A DNA stretch of 64,000 bases, taken from contig CAWGPF010000001.1 of assembly GCA_963824395.1 (NCBI GenBank), positions 682,001 through 746,000 of the forward strand, written 5' to 3'. The notes under the pieces were generated by a model. That model was given only the letters and a program-made list of their open reading frames with translations, did no database searches and had not been told where the DNA came from. This DNA comes from 13-2-20CM-66-19 sp963824395 (GTDB taxonomy: Bacteria > Pseudomonadota > Gammaproteobacteria > Steroidobacterales > Steroidobacteraceae). Each line of letters opens with the position of its first letter. Position 1 is the first letter of the stretch. The position numbers were made by a program, and so were the translations under genes. Shown piece by piece: positions 57,273-64,000 of the stretch.

Positions 57273-58862
57273 TCAAGACGTGGCGTGTTCGCGGGTCTCG
57301 AGGAAGCGGATGTCGGGCCAGCGCTCGAGCGTCAGCTGCAGGTTGACGCGCGAGGGGGCGAGGTAGACGAGCGCGCCGCCGTGATCCAGGGCCAGGTGCT
57401 CGAAGGCGCGGGCGCGGAACTCCTCGAGCTTCTTCGCATCCGGCGCGTCGATCCAGCGCGCGGTGTACACCGTGACCGGGTCGAAGACGCACTGCACGCT
57501 GTACTCATCCGCCAGGCGGAACGCCACCACCTCGAACTGCAGCTGCCCGACGGCCCCGAGGATCTGGTCGTTGTTGCGCAGCGGCCGAAACAGCTGCGTA
57601 GCCCCCTCCTCGCACAGCTGCGACAGTCCCTTCTGCAGTGCCTTCATCTTCAGCGGGTCCTTGAGCACCGCGCGGCGGAAGATCTCGGGAGCGAAGTTGG
57701 GCACGCCGGTGAAGGCGAGGCGCTCGCCCTGGGTGAAGGTATCGCCGATGTTGATGGTGCCGTGGTTGTGCAGCCCAAGGATGTCCCCGGCGTAGGCCTC
57801 CTCGGCCTGCGCGCGGTCGGCGGCCATGAAGGTGAGGGCATCAGCCACCCGCACTTCCTTGTCGAGGCGCACATGGAACAGGCGCATGCCGCGGCTGTAC
57901 TTGCCGGCGCACAGGCGCAGGAACGCGATGCGGTCGCGATGCGAGGGATCCATGTTGGCCTGGATCTTGAACACGAAGCCGGCGAGCTGCGCCTCCGGGG
58001 GTTCCACCAGGCGCTCGCGCGCGCTGCGCGGCAGCGGCCCGGGAGCGTGCGCGCAGAAGGCCGCCAGCAGTTCCTCGACGCCGAAGTTGTTGATGGCGGA
58101 ACCGAAGAACACCGGCGTCTGCTGCCCGGCGCGGTAAGCCTCGGCCTCGAAGCGCTCGGTGGCGCCGCGCACCAGCTCGATCTCCTCATCGAAGGCGCCC
58201 GCCTGGGCGCCGAGGAACTCGCGCCCCGCAGGACTGTGCAGGCCATCGATGATGAGGTTCTCGCCGACCCGGCCGCGCTCACCGGCGCTGTAGCAGTAGA
58301 TGCGGTCCTCGGTGAGGTGGTAGATGCCGCGCAGCTCACGGCCCATGCCGATCGGCCAGGTGATGGGTGCGGTGCTGATCTTCAGCACGCTCTCGATCTC
58401 GTCCAGCAGCTCGATCGGGGAGCGCCCGTCGCGGTCGAGCTTGTTGATGAAGGTCATGATGGGGGTGTCGCGCAGGCGACAGACCTCCATCAGCTTGATG
58501 GTGCGCTCCTCGACGCCCTTGGCACAGTCGATCACCATGAGGGCGGAGTCGACGGCCGTGAGCGTGCGGTAGGTGTCCTCGGAGAAGTCCTCGTGCCCCG
58601 GGGTGTCGAGGAGGTTGACGATGCAGTCGCGGTACGGGAACTGCATCACCGAGGACGTGACCGAGATGCCGCGCTGCTGCTCGAGTCGCATCCAGTCGGA
58701 GGTCGCGTGGCGCGCAGCCTTGCGACCCTTGACGGTGCCGGCCATCTGGATCGCGCCGCCGAACAGCAGCAGCTTCTCGGTGAGAGTGGTCTTGCCGGCA
58801 TCCGGGTGCGAGATGATCGCGAACGTGCGGCGCCGCTGGATCTCGGCAGCGAGGTCAGTCAT
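57273..58862 (-). CDS. prfC: Peptide chain release factor 3
   Basis: The 529-residue GTPase promotes recycling of RF1/RF2 from the ribosome after peptide release. The G1 motif is SHPDAGKTTLTEKLL, G2 RGISVTSS, G3 DTPGHEDF and G4 NKLD, all intact, with the RF3-specific HATSDWMRLEQQRG. Length matches the family. ATG 58862 gives the conserved MTDLAAEIQRRRTFAI start. It is 20 bases downstream of the rimI stop. Confidence 0.97.
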   Translation of the reverse strand: MTDLAAEIQRRRTFAIISHPDAGKTTLTEKLLLFGGAIQMAGTVKGRKAARHATSDWMRLEQQRGISVTSSVMQFPYRDCIVNLLDTPGHEDFSEDTYRTLTAVDSALMVIDCAKGVEERTIKLMEVCRLRDTPIMTFINKLDRDGRSPIELLDEIESVLKISTAPITWPIGMGRELRGIYHLTEDRIYCYSAGERGRVGENLIIDGLHSPAGREFLGAQAGAFDEEIELVRGATERFEAEAYRAGQQTPVFFGSAINNFGVEELLAAFCAHAPGPLPRSARERLVEPPEAQLAGFVFKIQANMDPSHRDRIAFLRLCAGKYSRGMRLFHVRLDKEVRVADALTFMAADRAQAEEAYAGDILGLHNHGTINIGDTFTQGERLAFTGVPNFAPEIFRRAVLKDPLKMKALQKGLSQLCEEGATQLFRPLRNNDQILGAVGQLQFEVVAFRLADEYSVQCVFDPVTVYTARWIDAPDAKKLEEFRARAFEHLALDHGGALVYLAPSRVNLQLTLERWPDIRFLETREHATS

Positions 58863-58882
58863 GGGTGGCTGGGGTCCGTGGT

Positions 58883-59380
58883 CTAAAGCGGCGCGGCGGG
58901 GGCGGGCAGGGACAGCTTGAGCACCGCAGCATCCTCGCGCCCGCCGGCGGCCTGGTAGTAGCCGCGCCGCGTGCCCACCTGCTCGAAGCCGAGGGACTGG
59001 TAGAGGCGGATGGCCATGACGTTCGAGGGACGCACTTCGAGGAACGCTTCGGTCATGCCGGCCGCGTGGGCGCGCTCGAGCAGGCAGATGAGGATCTTCT
59101 TGCCGGCGCTGCGGCAGCGGAACGCTTCGGCGATGCACAGGTTGAGGATGTGCGCCTCGCCGGCCCCGACGCTCATGACGCCGTAGCCCATGACCTGCCG
59201 CGCGACGCTCACCACGCGGCACACGTAGCCGACGCGCAGGCAGTCGCGGAAGATCCCCTCACTCCAGGGGAACTGGTAGGAGGCACGCTCGATCGCCACC
59301 ACCTCGGGCACGTCCGCGGCACGCATGGGCCGGATGATGACTTCCTGGACGTTGGCAAAGAGCTCAGGCGCGGTCGCCAT
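58883..59380 (-). CDS. rimI: Ribosomal protein alanine N-acetyltransferase RimI
   Basis: The 165-residue GNAT protein has RimI signatures: YQFPWSEGIFRDCL, GYGVMSVGAGEAHILNLCIAEAFRCRSAGKKIL with the acetyl-CoA loop, and FLEVRPSNVMAIRLYQSLGFEQVGTRRGYY. It acetylates the N-terminal Ala of ribosomal protein bS18. Start overlaps the UDG stop by 17 bases, so the two are coupled. The order UDG-rimI is common in gammaproteobacteria. Confidence 0.93.
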   Translation of the reverse strand: MATAPELFANVQEVIIRPMRAADVPEVVAIERASYQFPWSEGIFRDCLRVGYVCRVVSVARQVMGYGVMSVGAGEAHILNLCIAEAFRCRSAGKKILICLLERAHAAGMTEAFLEVRPSNVMAIRLYQSLGFEQVGTRRGYYQAAGGREDAAVLKLSLPAPAAPL

Positions 59381-60095
59381 CGGTCGCAGATCCTTGGCTC
59401 AGTTCTTGGTACACGCTGCGGGCAAACTTCAGATCCTCCCACGCCTTGCGCTTGTCGGACGGGGTGCGCAGCAGGTAGGCCGGATGATACGTCACGACCA
59501 GGGGCGTCGCACCGAAGCGGTGGACGTGGCCGCGCAGCCGCCCGAGCGGGGCGTCGGTGCCGAGCAGGTTCTGCGCCGCGATGCGCCCCACCGCCAGCAT
59601 GATCTTCGGCTGCAGCAGCTTGATCTGGCGCTCGAGAAAGGGCAGGCAGGCCGCCACCTCCTCGGGCTTCGGGTCGCGGTTGCCCGGCGGGCGGCTCTTG
59701 AGCACGTTGGCGATGTAGACGTTGGTCCTGCGATCGAGGCCGATCGCCTTGAGCATCGCATCCAGCAGCTGCCCGGCCGCGCCCACGAACGGCTCGCCGC
59801 GGCGATCCTCCTCCGCCCCCGGGGCTTCCCCGATGACGAGCCAGTCGCAGCGCTCCGGACCCACCCCGAACACACCCTGGGTGCGGCTCGCGTGCAGCGC
59901 GCAGCGCGTGCACTCCCGCACCTCCTGGCGCAGGCGCTCCCAGCCACCCGCGTCCGCCACGGACGCGGGCGCGGCCGGGCGCACCGGCGCCGACTCAGAC
60001 GCAGGCGCGGCGACGGCGGGCGCGGCGGGCCCGCGCGGCAGCCACAACTCGATGCCGAGGGTGTGCAGGTAGTCACGGCGGCGCTCGAAGTCCAT
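59364..60095 (-). CDS. Uracil-DNA glycosylase, family 4-like
   Basis: This 243-residue protein has the catalytic motif GEAPGAEEDRRGEPFVGAAGQLLD (89-112), the HPAYLLR motif and an N-terminal CTRC pair (Cys62, Cys65) that normally binds a 4Fe-4S cluster. The third cluster Cys usually sits before RPP; here Ser134 (LKSRPPGNR) replaces it, while Cys150 is kept. The N-terminal 50 residues are an Ala/Pro-rich extension. It removes uracil from DNA; cluster loss or a shifted ligand would be unusual. Located between pssA and rimI. Confidence 0.9.
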   Translation of the reverse strand: MDFERRRDYLHTLGIELWLPRGPAAPAVAAPASESAPVRPAAPASVADAGGWERLRQEVRECTRCALHASRTQGVFGVGPERCDWLVIGEAPGAEEDRRGEPFVGAAGQLLDAMLKAIGLDRRTNVYIANVLKSRPPGNRDPKPEEVAACLPFLERQIKLLQPKIMLAVGRIAAQNLLGTDAPLGRLRGHVHRFGATPLVVTYHPAYLLRTPSDKRKAWEDLKFARSVYQELSQGSATDGDRA

Positions 60096-60107
60096 GGCGG
60101 CGCTCTT

Positions 60108-60893
60108 TCAGGACACCCCGGGGCTCGGGGTGCCGCGCACCAGGCGGCGCAGGCGCCGCCCCACCCACAACACCGGGGCCGAGAGCGCGTAGGTGCCGAA
60201 CATCGACAGCAGCATCGTCGGCGGATCGACGGCGATCAGCACGAAGGTGAGCGGCACCAGCAGGAGGTAGACGAAGCGGATGCGCTTGTCGAGATCGAAC
60301 TGCTTGAAGCTCGGGTAGCCGAAGCTTGACACCATGAGGGCGCCGGCGCTGGCGGTCACGATGAAGGCGGCGATCAGCCCGGTCAGGCGCGGCTCGCGCC
60401 AGTCACTGCAGAACCACACGAAGGCGGCGACGATCGCGGCTGCCGAAGGACTCGGCAGGCCCTCGAAGTAGCGCTTGTCGGCGGTGGCCGAGCGGGCGTT
60501 GAAGCGCGCCAGGCGCAGCGCCGCCGCCACGGCGTAGAAGAAGCACGCCAGCCAGCCGAAGCGCCCCCAGTGGCTGCCGTACTCCATGATGCGCACGACG
60601 CCCCACTGGTAGGCCACGATCGCGGGCGCGAGGCCAAAGGCCACCATGTCGGCCAGGCTGTCGTATTCCTTGCCGAAGGCGCTCTCGGTGCGCGTCAGGC
60701 GCGCGATGCGCCCATCGAGCGTGTCGAAGATCATGGCCGCGAACACCGCCATGCCGGCGTTGGCAAAGTGCTTGTCGATGGCCGCCACCACCGCGTAGAA
60801 ACCCGAGAACAGGCACCCCGTGGTGAGCAGGTTCGGCAGCAGGTAGATGCCCTTGCGGCGCGGGCGCAGCGGTTCGGGGAGCTCGGGTGTCAC
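60108..60893 (-). CDS. pssA: CDP-diacylglycerol-serine O-phosphatidyltransferase
   Basis: This 261-residue membrane protein has the CDP-alcohol phosphatidyltransferase motif with its Asp set in DTLDGRIARLTRTESAFGKEYDSLADMVAFG and eight predicted helices. It makes phosphatidylserine, the precursor of phosphatidylethanolamine. It is of the small type found in Bacillus and many Proteobacteria, not the E. coli PssA type. GTG 60893 starts it; divergent from proS across a 77-base gap with symmetric -10-like elements. Confidence 0.92.
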   Translation of the reverse strand: MTPELPEPLRPRRKGIYLLPNLLTTGCLFSGFYAVVAAIDKHFANAGMAVFAAMIFDTLDGRIARLTRTESAFGKEYDSLADMVAFGLAPAIVAYQWGVVRIMEYGSHWGRFGWLACFFYAVAAALRLARFNARSATADKRYFEGLPSPSAAAIVAAFVWFCSDWREPRLTGLIAAFIVTASAGALMVSSFGYPSFKQFDLDKRIRFVYLLLVPLTFVLIAVDPPTMLLSMFGTYALSAPVLWVGRRLRRLVRGTPSPGVS

Positions 60894-60900
60894 GCCGGCA

Positions 60901-60927
60901 ATCTTATCAGGGGCCTCCTGCTAAGAT
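60901..60927. promoter_or_regulatory. Symmetric divergent -10-like elements between pssA and proS
   Basis: ATCTTA (60901-60906) and TAAGAT (60922-60927) are exact inverted copies separated by 15 bases. On the plus strand TAAGAT could be the -10 of proS, and on the minus strand the same hexamer could serve pssA. The arrangement would force overlapping divergent promoters or act as an operator. Confidence 0.5.
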
Positions 60928-60970
60928 GCGAGCTTCCCTTTGGCTTGCCGCGGAAAGCGAAGCGTGCGGA

Positions 60971-62680
60971 ATGAGGCTGTCCCAGTACCCCATTAACACC
61001 ATGAAGGAGACCCCCGCAGATGCGGAGGTCGTCAGCCACCAGCTGATGCTGCGCGCCGGTCTCATCCGTCGCGAGGCCACGGGCCTTTACAGCTGGCTGC
61101 CGCTCGGCCTGCGCGTGCTGAAGAAGGTCGAGCGCATCATCCGCGAGGAGATGGATCGCGCCGGGGCGCTCGAGCTCGTGATGCCGGTGGTGCAGCCGGC
61201 GGAGCTGTGGCAGGAGTCGGGCCGCTGGAGCGCCTACGGGCCGGAGCTGCTGCGCATCAAGGACCGCCACGACCGCGACTTCGTCGCCGGGCCGACGCAC
61301 GAGGAAGTGATCACCGACATCGCGCGCCGCGAACTCAAGAGCTACCGCCAGCTGCCGGTCAACTTCTACCAGATCCAGACCAAGTTCCGCGACGAGGTGC
61401 GGCCGCGCTTCGGGGTGATGCGGGCGCGCGAGTTCATCATGAAGGACGCCTACTCCTTCCACCTCGACCAGGCCTCGCTCACGGCCGGCTACCGCGCCAT
61501 GTACGACGCCTACACGCGCATCTTCACCCGCACGGGGCTCAAGTTCCGCGCGGTGCGCGCCGACTCCGGGGCCATCGGCGGCGACGTCAGCCAGGAGTTC
61601 CACGTGCTCGCCTCCTCGGGCGAGGATGCCATCGTGTTCTCCGACGGCGATGATTACGCGGCCAATCTCGAGGCCGCCGAGGCGCGCATCCCGGCCACCC
61701 CGAGACCCGCACCGGCGCAGGCGCTCGAGCGCGTCCCCACCCCCGGCGCCCACACCATCGCCGCCGTGGCGCAGTTCCTCGGGGTCGCCCCGACGCGCTG
61801 CCTGAAGACCCTCATCGTGGATGGCAGCGACGGCTCGGTCGTGGCGCTCGCGCTGCGCGGCGATCACGAGCTGAACGCCGTCAAGGCGCAGAAGCTGCCA
61901 GGCGTCGCCACTCCGCTGCGCATGGCGAGCCCGGAACGCGTGCGCGCGGCCACCGGTGCGGATCCGGGCTCGGTCGGCGTGGTCGGGCTCAACTGCCGCC
62001 TGTACGCCGACCACGCCGCGCTCGCGGTGGCCGACTTCGTGTGCGGCGCGAACGAGAATGACGTGCACCTCACCGGCGTCAACTGGGAGCGCGACGTGCA
62101 CGGAGCGCTCGCCGCCGACCTGCGCAACGTCGTCGAGGGCGACCTGAGCCCGACCGGCACGGGCAGGCTGCACATCGCGCGCGGCATCGAGGTCGGCCAC
62201 ATCTTCCAGCTCGGGCGCAAGTACAGCGAGCCGATGAAGGCCGCGGTGCTCGATGAGGCCGGCAAGGAGGTCACGCTGCTCATGGGGTGCTACGGCATCG
62301 GTGTGACGCGCGTCGTGGCCGCCGCCATCGAACAGAACCATGATGAGCGCGGCATCATCTGGCCGGCGCCGATCGCGCCCTTCCAGGTGGTGCTGGTACC
62401 CATGAACCTGCAAAAATCCGCCCGTGTGCGCGAACTCAGTGACCAGCTGTACGCCGACTTCACCGCCGCCGGCATCGAAGTGCTCTACGACGACCGCGAC
62501 GCGCGCCCCGGGGTCAAGTTCGCCGACGCGGAGCTGCTTGGCATTCCGCACCGCCTGGTCGTCGGCGAGCGCGGCATCGACGCCGGCAAGCTCGAGTACC
62601 GCGGCCGCCGCGACACCGAGAGCACCGAGTTCCCGCTCACCGAGGCGCTCAGCTTCATCCGCGCGCGTTTGCAGGGCTGA
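60971..62680 (+). CDS. proS: Prolyl-tRNA synthetase
   Basis: The 569-residue class II synthetase has the aminoacylation core (FYQIQTKFRDEVRPRFGVMRAREFIMKDAYSF, motif 2) and the INS editing insertion typical of bacterial ProRS, with HTIAAVAQFLGVAPTRCLKTL, followed by GCYGIGVTRVVAAAIEQ (motif 3) and the anticodon-binding domain. It charges tRNA-Pro. ATG 60971 gives MRLSQYPINTMKET, the usual start. Confidence 0.97.
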   Translation: MRLSQYPINTMKETPADAEVVSHQLMLRAGLIRREATGLYSWLPLGLRVLKKVERIIREEMDRAGALELVMPVVQPAELWQESGRWSAYGPELLRIKDRHDRDFVAGPTHEEVITDIARRELKSYRQLPVNFYQIQTKFRDEVRPRFGVMRAREFIMKDAYSFHLDQASLTAGYRAMYDAYTRIFTRTGLKFRAVRADSGAIGGDVSQEFHVLASSGEDAIVFSDGDDYAANLEAAEARIPATPRPAPAQALERVPTPGAHTIAAVAQFLGVAPTRCLKTLIVDGSDGSVVALALRGDHELNAVKAQKLPGVATPLRMASPERVRAATGADPGSVGVVGLNCRLYADHAALAVADFVCGANENDVHLTGVNWERDVHGALAADLRNVVEGDLSPTGTGRLHIARGIEVGHIFQLGRKYSEPMKAAVLDEAGKEVTLLMGCYGIGVTRVVAAAIEQNHDERGIIWPAPIAPFQVVLVPMNLQKSARVRELSDQLYADFTAAGIEVLYDDRDARPGVKFADAELLGIPHRLVVGERGIDAGKLEYRGRRDTESTEFPLTEALSFIRARLQG

Positions 62681-62693
62681 AGGTACGTCGCCG

Positions 62694-63305
62694 ATGCGCG
62701 CGCGACTTCGCGCCTGGGTGCTGGCGGCGGCAGCCCTGCTCGTGCTGCCGGCCCACGCCGATCAGCAGCGCGATCCTGAGCTCAAGGCTGTCATCGAGAA
62801 GGCGATCGCACAGGCGCAGTGCTTCACCGACCAGTACGACTCGGCGGTGTGGTACACGCTGATGGAGCCGCGCCTGCGCAATCTCGTCAAGGAGAAGGAT
62901 GAGCGCGTCGACATCCTGCGGCAGGTGTACTGCGAGACGCACCGCCATGGTGAGGCGCGCCTGCCGCCGGGGCTCGTCATGGCGCTCATCGACGTCGAGA
63001 GCCGCTTTGATCGCTGGGCGGTCTCCGGCGCCGGCGCCGTCGGCCTCATGCAGGTGATGCCGTTCTGGCCCGAGAAGCTCGGCCTGCACCGCTACGAGCT
63101 GGTGCACGTCGCCCCCAACATCCGCATGGGCTGCGCGATCCTGCGCTTTTACATGACGTACGAGCACAACGACGTACGCCGCGCACTCGCCCGCTACAAC
63201 GGCAGCGTCGGCCGCCGCGATTATCCGGATCTGGTGATCGGCCGCTGGACGCGCTGGGGCGGCGCGGACGACCTGGGCTTCCCGAAACTTCCCACGCAGC
63301 GCTGA
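62694..63305 (+). CDS. Lytic transglycosylase (SLT family)
   Basis: This 203-residue protein has a signal peptide (ending PAHA) and a soluble lytic transglycosylase domain with catalytic Glu in LIDVESRFDRWAVSGAGAVGLMQVMPFW and the usual PNIRMGCAILRFYM and ALARYNGS blocks. It cleaves the MurNAc-GlcNAc bond of peptidoglycan to form 1,6-anhydro-MurNAc. ATG 62694 begins 13 bases after the proS stop, so they may be co-transcribed. Confidence 0.92.
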   Translation: MRARLRAWVLAAAALLVLPAHADQQRDPELKAVIEKAIAQAQCFTDQYDSAVWYTLMEPRLRNLVKEKDERVDILRQVYCETHRHGEARLPPGLVMALIDVESRFDRWAVSGAGAVGLMQVMPFWPEKLGLHRYELVHVAPNIRMGCAILRFYMTYEHNDVRRALARYNGSVGRRDYPDLVIGRWTRWGGADDLGFPKLPTQR

Positions 63306-63323
63306 CAGCGGCGCCGCTGTGAG

Positions 63324-64000
63324 TCAGTTCTGCCCCACCGCCCGCCTCGGCGCCTTCTGCGGCGTCGGCAGCATGCGCGCCTCACCCTCGCGCCGCGAAT
63401 CCGCCGCGCCCTCGTAGGTGCCGTCGGGGTGACGCAGGATCGCGTGCAGCCCGGAGTTCTCGGCGTGCCCGGACTTCAGATCGATGCCGCGCTCGCGCAG
63501 TCCCTCGAGCAGCGCCGGGGTGAACCGGTCGGCCTCGCCGGCGAAGCCTTCACCGCGCGCGATGAGGTTCGGCAGCTCTACCGCCTGCTTGAGGGAGAGC
63601 TTCCAGGCGAGCAGTCCCACCAGTGTCTTGGCGTTGTACTCGAGGATCGCCGAGCCCCCGGGTGAGCCGAGCGCGGCCACGAAGTGATTGGCGTGGTCGA
63701 GCACGATGATGGGCGCCATGGAGGAGCGCGGCCGCTTGCCCGGGCGCACGGCGTTGGCCGCCGGGCGGGCACCCTCGTTCGGGTTGAAGCTGAAGTCGGT
63801 GAGCTGGTTGTTGAGCACGAAGCCGCCCACCGTGCGCCCGGAGCCGAACACCGACTCCACCGTGGTCGTCATGGAGACGACATTACCGTCCGCGTCCACC
63901 ACCACGAAGTGGCTGGTGCCGGCGGATTCGTTGGTGGCATCGCGCCCGCGGGCGCTGAACACGCCCGGCTCGGGCGCAGGACCAGCGCGCGTGCCGATGA
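63324..64000 (-). CDS. ggt: Gamma-glutamyltransferase, C-terminal part (runs off the window)
   Basis: The minus-strand frame is open from the right edge to TGA/TAA near 63324 and covers about 225 residues. It includes the small-subunit N-terminal Thr motif as GTSHFVVVDADGNVVSMTTTVES, with Thr aligned to the nucleophile of the autoprocessed enzyme, then FGSGRTVGGFVLNNQLTDFSF, KRPRSSMAPIIV and the GSPGGSAI loop. GGT removes the gamma-glutamyl group from glutathione in the periplasm. The start lies beyond the window. It converges on the lytic transglycosylase gene. Confidence 0.93.
   Translation of the reverse strand, partial: IGTRAGPAPEPGVFSARGRDATNESAGTSHFVVVDADGNVVSMTTTVESVFGSGRTVGGFVLNNQLTDFSFNPNEGARPAANAVRPGKRPRSSMAPIIVLDHANHFVAALGSPGGSAILEYNAKTLVGLLAWKLSLKQAVELPNLIARGEGFAGEADRFTPALLEGLRERGIDLKSGHAENSGLHAILRHPDGTYEGAADSRREGEARMLPTPQKAPRRAVGQN

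Noticed and set aside
60890..62551. Long minus-strand open frame opposite proS
   Set aside because: Shadow of the prolyl-tRNA synthetase gene; composition (Arg, Gly, Val, His rich) has no fold signature.

Overview
This 64 kb window is a piece of a very GC-rich (clearly above 65 %) gammaproteobacterial chromosome. It carries gammaproteobacterial housekeeping neighbourhoods (lptG-lptF divergent from pepA, then valS and a MoxR-DUF58-TgpA block; prfC-rimI-UDG-pssA divergent from proS) and an S-adenosylhomocysteine riboswitch in front of ahcY. Gene content resembles the Xanthomonadales/Nevskiales/Steroidobacterales part of the class; this placement is inferred from family types and gene order, not from a search. 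No rRNA, tRNA, CRISPR array, transposase or phage gene was seen.

Layout. 1-2.4 kb: end of an unidentified gene, a MipA/OmpV outer-membrane protein, a VOC protein and an SDR oxidoreductase. 2.5-7.4 kb: a five-gene secreted/cell-surface cassette (two Thr/Gly/Asn-rich exported proteins, a small exported protein, a PapD-like chaperone, and a large predicted beta-barrel with a C-terminal SdrD/Cna-B-like domain), preceded by a 27-bp tandem repeat. 7.4-10.1 kb: a lipid-modification-like operon (Cfa-type methyltransferase, flavin reductase of the geranylgeranyl-reductase family, OsmC protein). 10.6-20.3 kb: M13 peptidase, membrane, hydrolase, methyltransferase, PLP-lyase, EamA exporter, phosphatase and GFA genes, an exported F420-reductase-like protein and a tiny basic DNA-binding-like protein. 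20.7-25.5 kb: the activated methyl cycle, metK - [SAH riboswitch] - ahcY - folD with an adenosine-kinase-like gene upstream; then fdhD.

26.5-30 kb: TorF-type porin, then a tightly coupled ECF sigma / transmembrane zinc-finger anti-sigma / subtilisin-like protease operon. 30-35.8 kb: Thr dehydratase, PcaF-like thiolase, LysE exporter, MocR regulator, GNAT, rhomboid protease and a small Cys-rich protein. 36-40.6 kb: a Gld-like ABC operon (ATPase, permease, GldG-like, DUF4340). 40.7-44.5 kb: stress-like protein, secreted protein, M61 peptidase, second GFA protein. 44.5-55.2 kb: lptG/lptF, pepA, valS (without holC between them), MoxR-DUF58-TgpA. 55.2-60.9 kb: a 661-residue fusion of a ferritin-like domain, a single-cluster ferredoxin-like domain and two CDGSH iron-sulfur domains, then prfC, rimI, a family-4-like UDG and pssA. 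61-64 kb: proS, a lytic transglycosylase and the end of a gamma-glutamyltransferase.

The parts that look least described are the sigma/anti-sigma/subtilase operon, in which the anti-sigma periplasmic domain resembles the protease's own prodomain; the iron-sulfur/ferritin fusion; and the surface cassette with its odd barrel. The clearest regulatory element is the SAH riboswitch.
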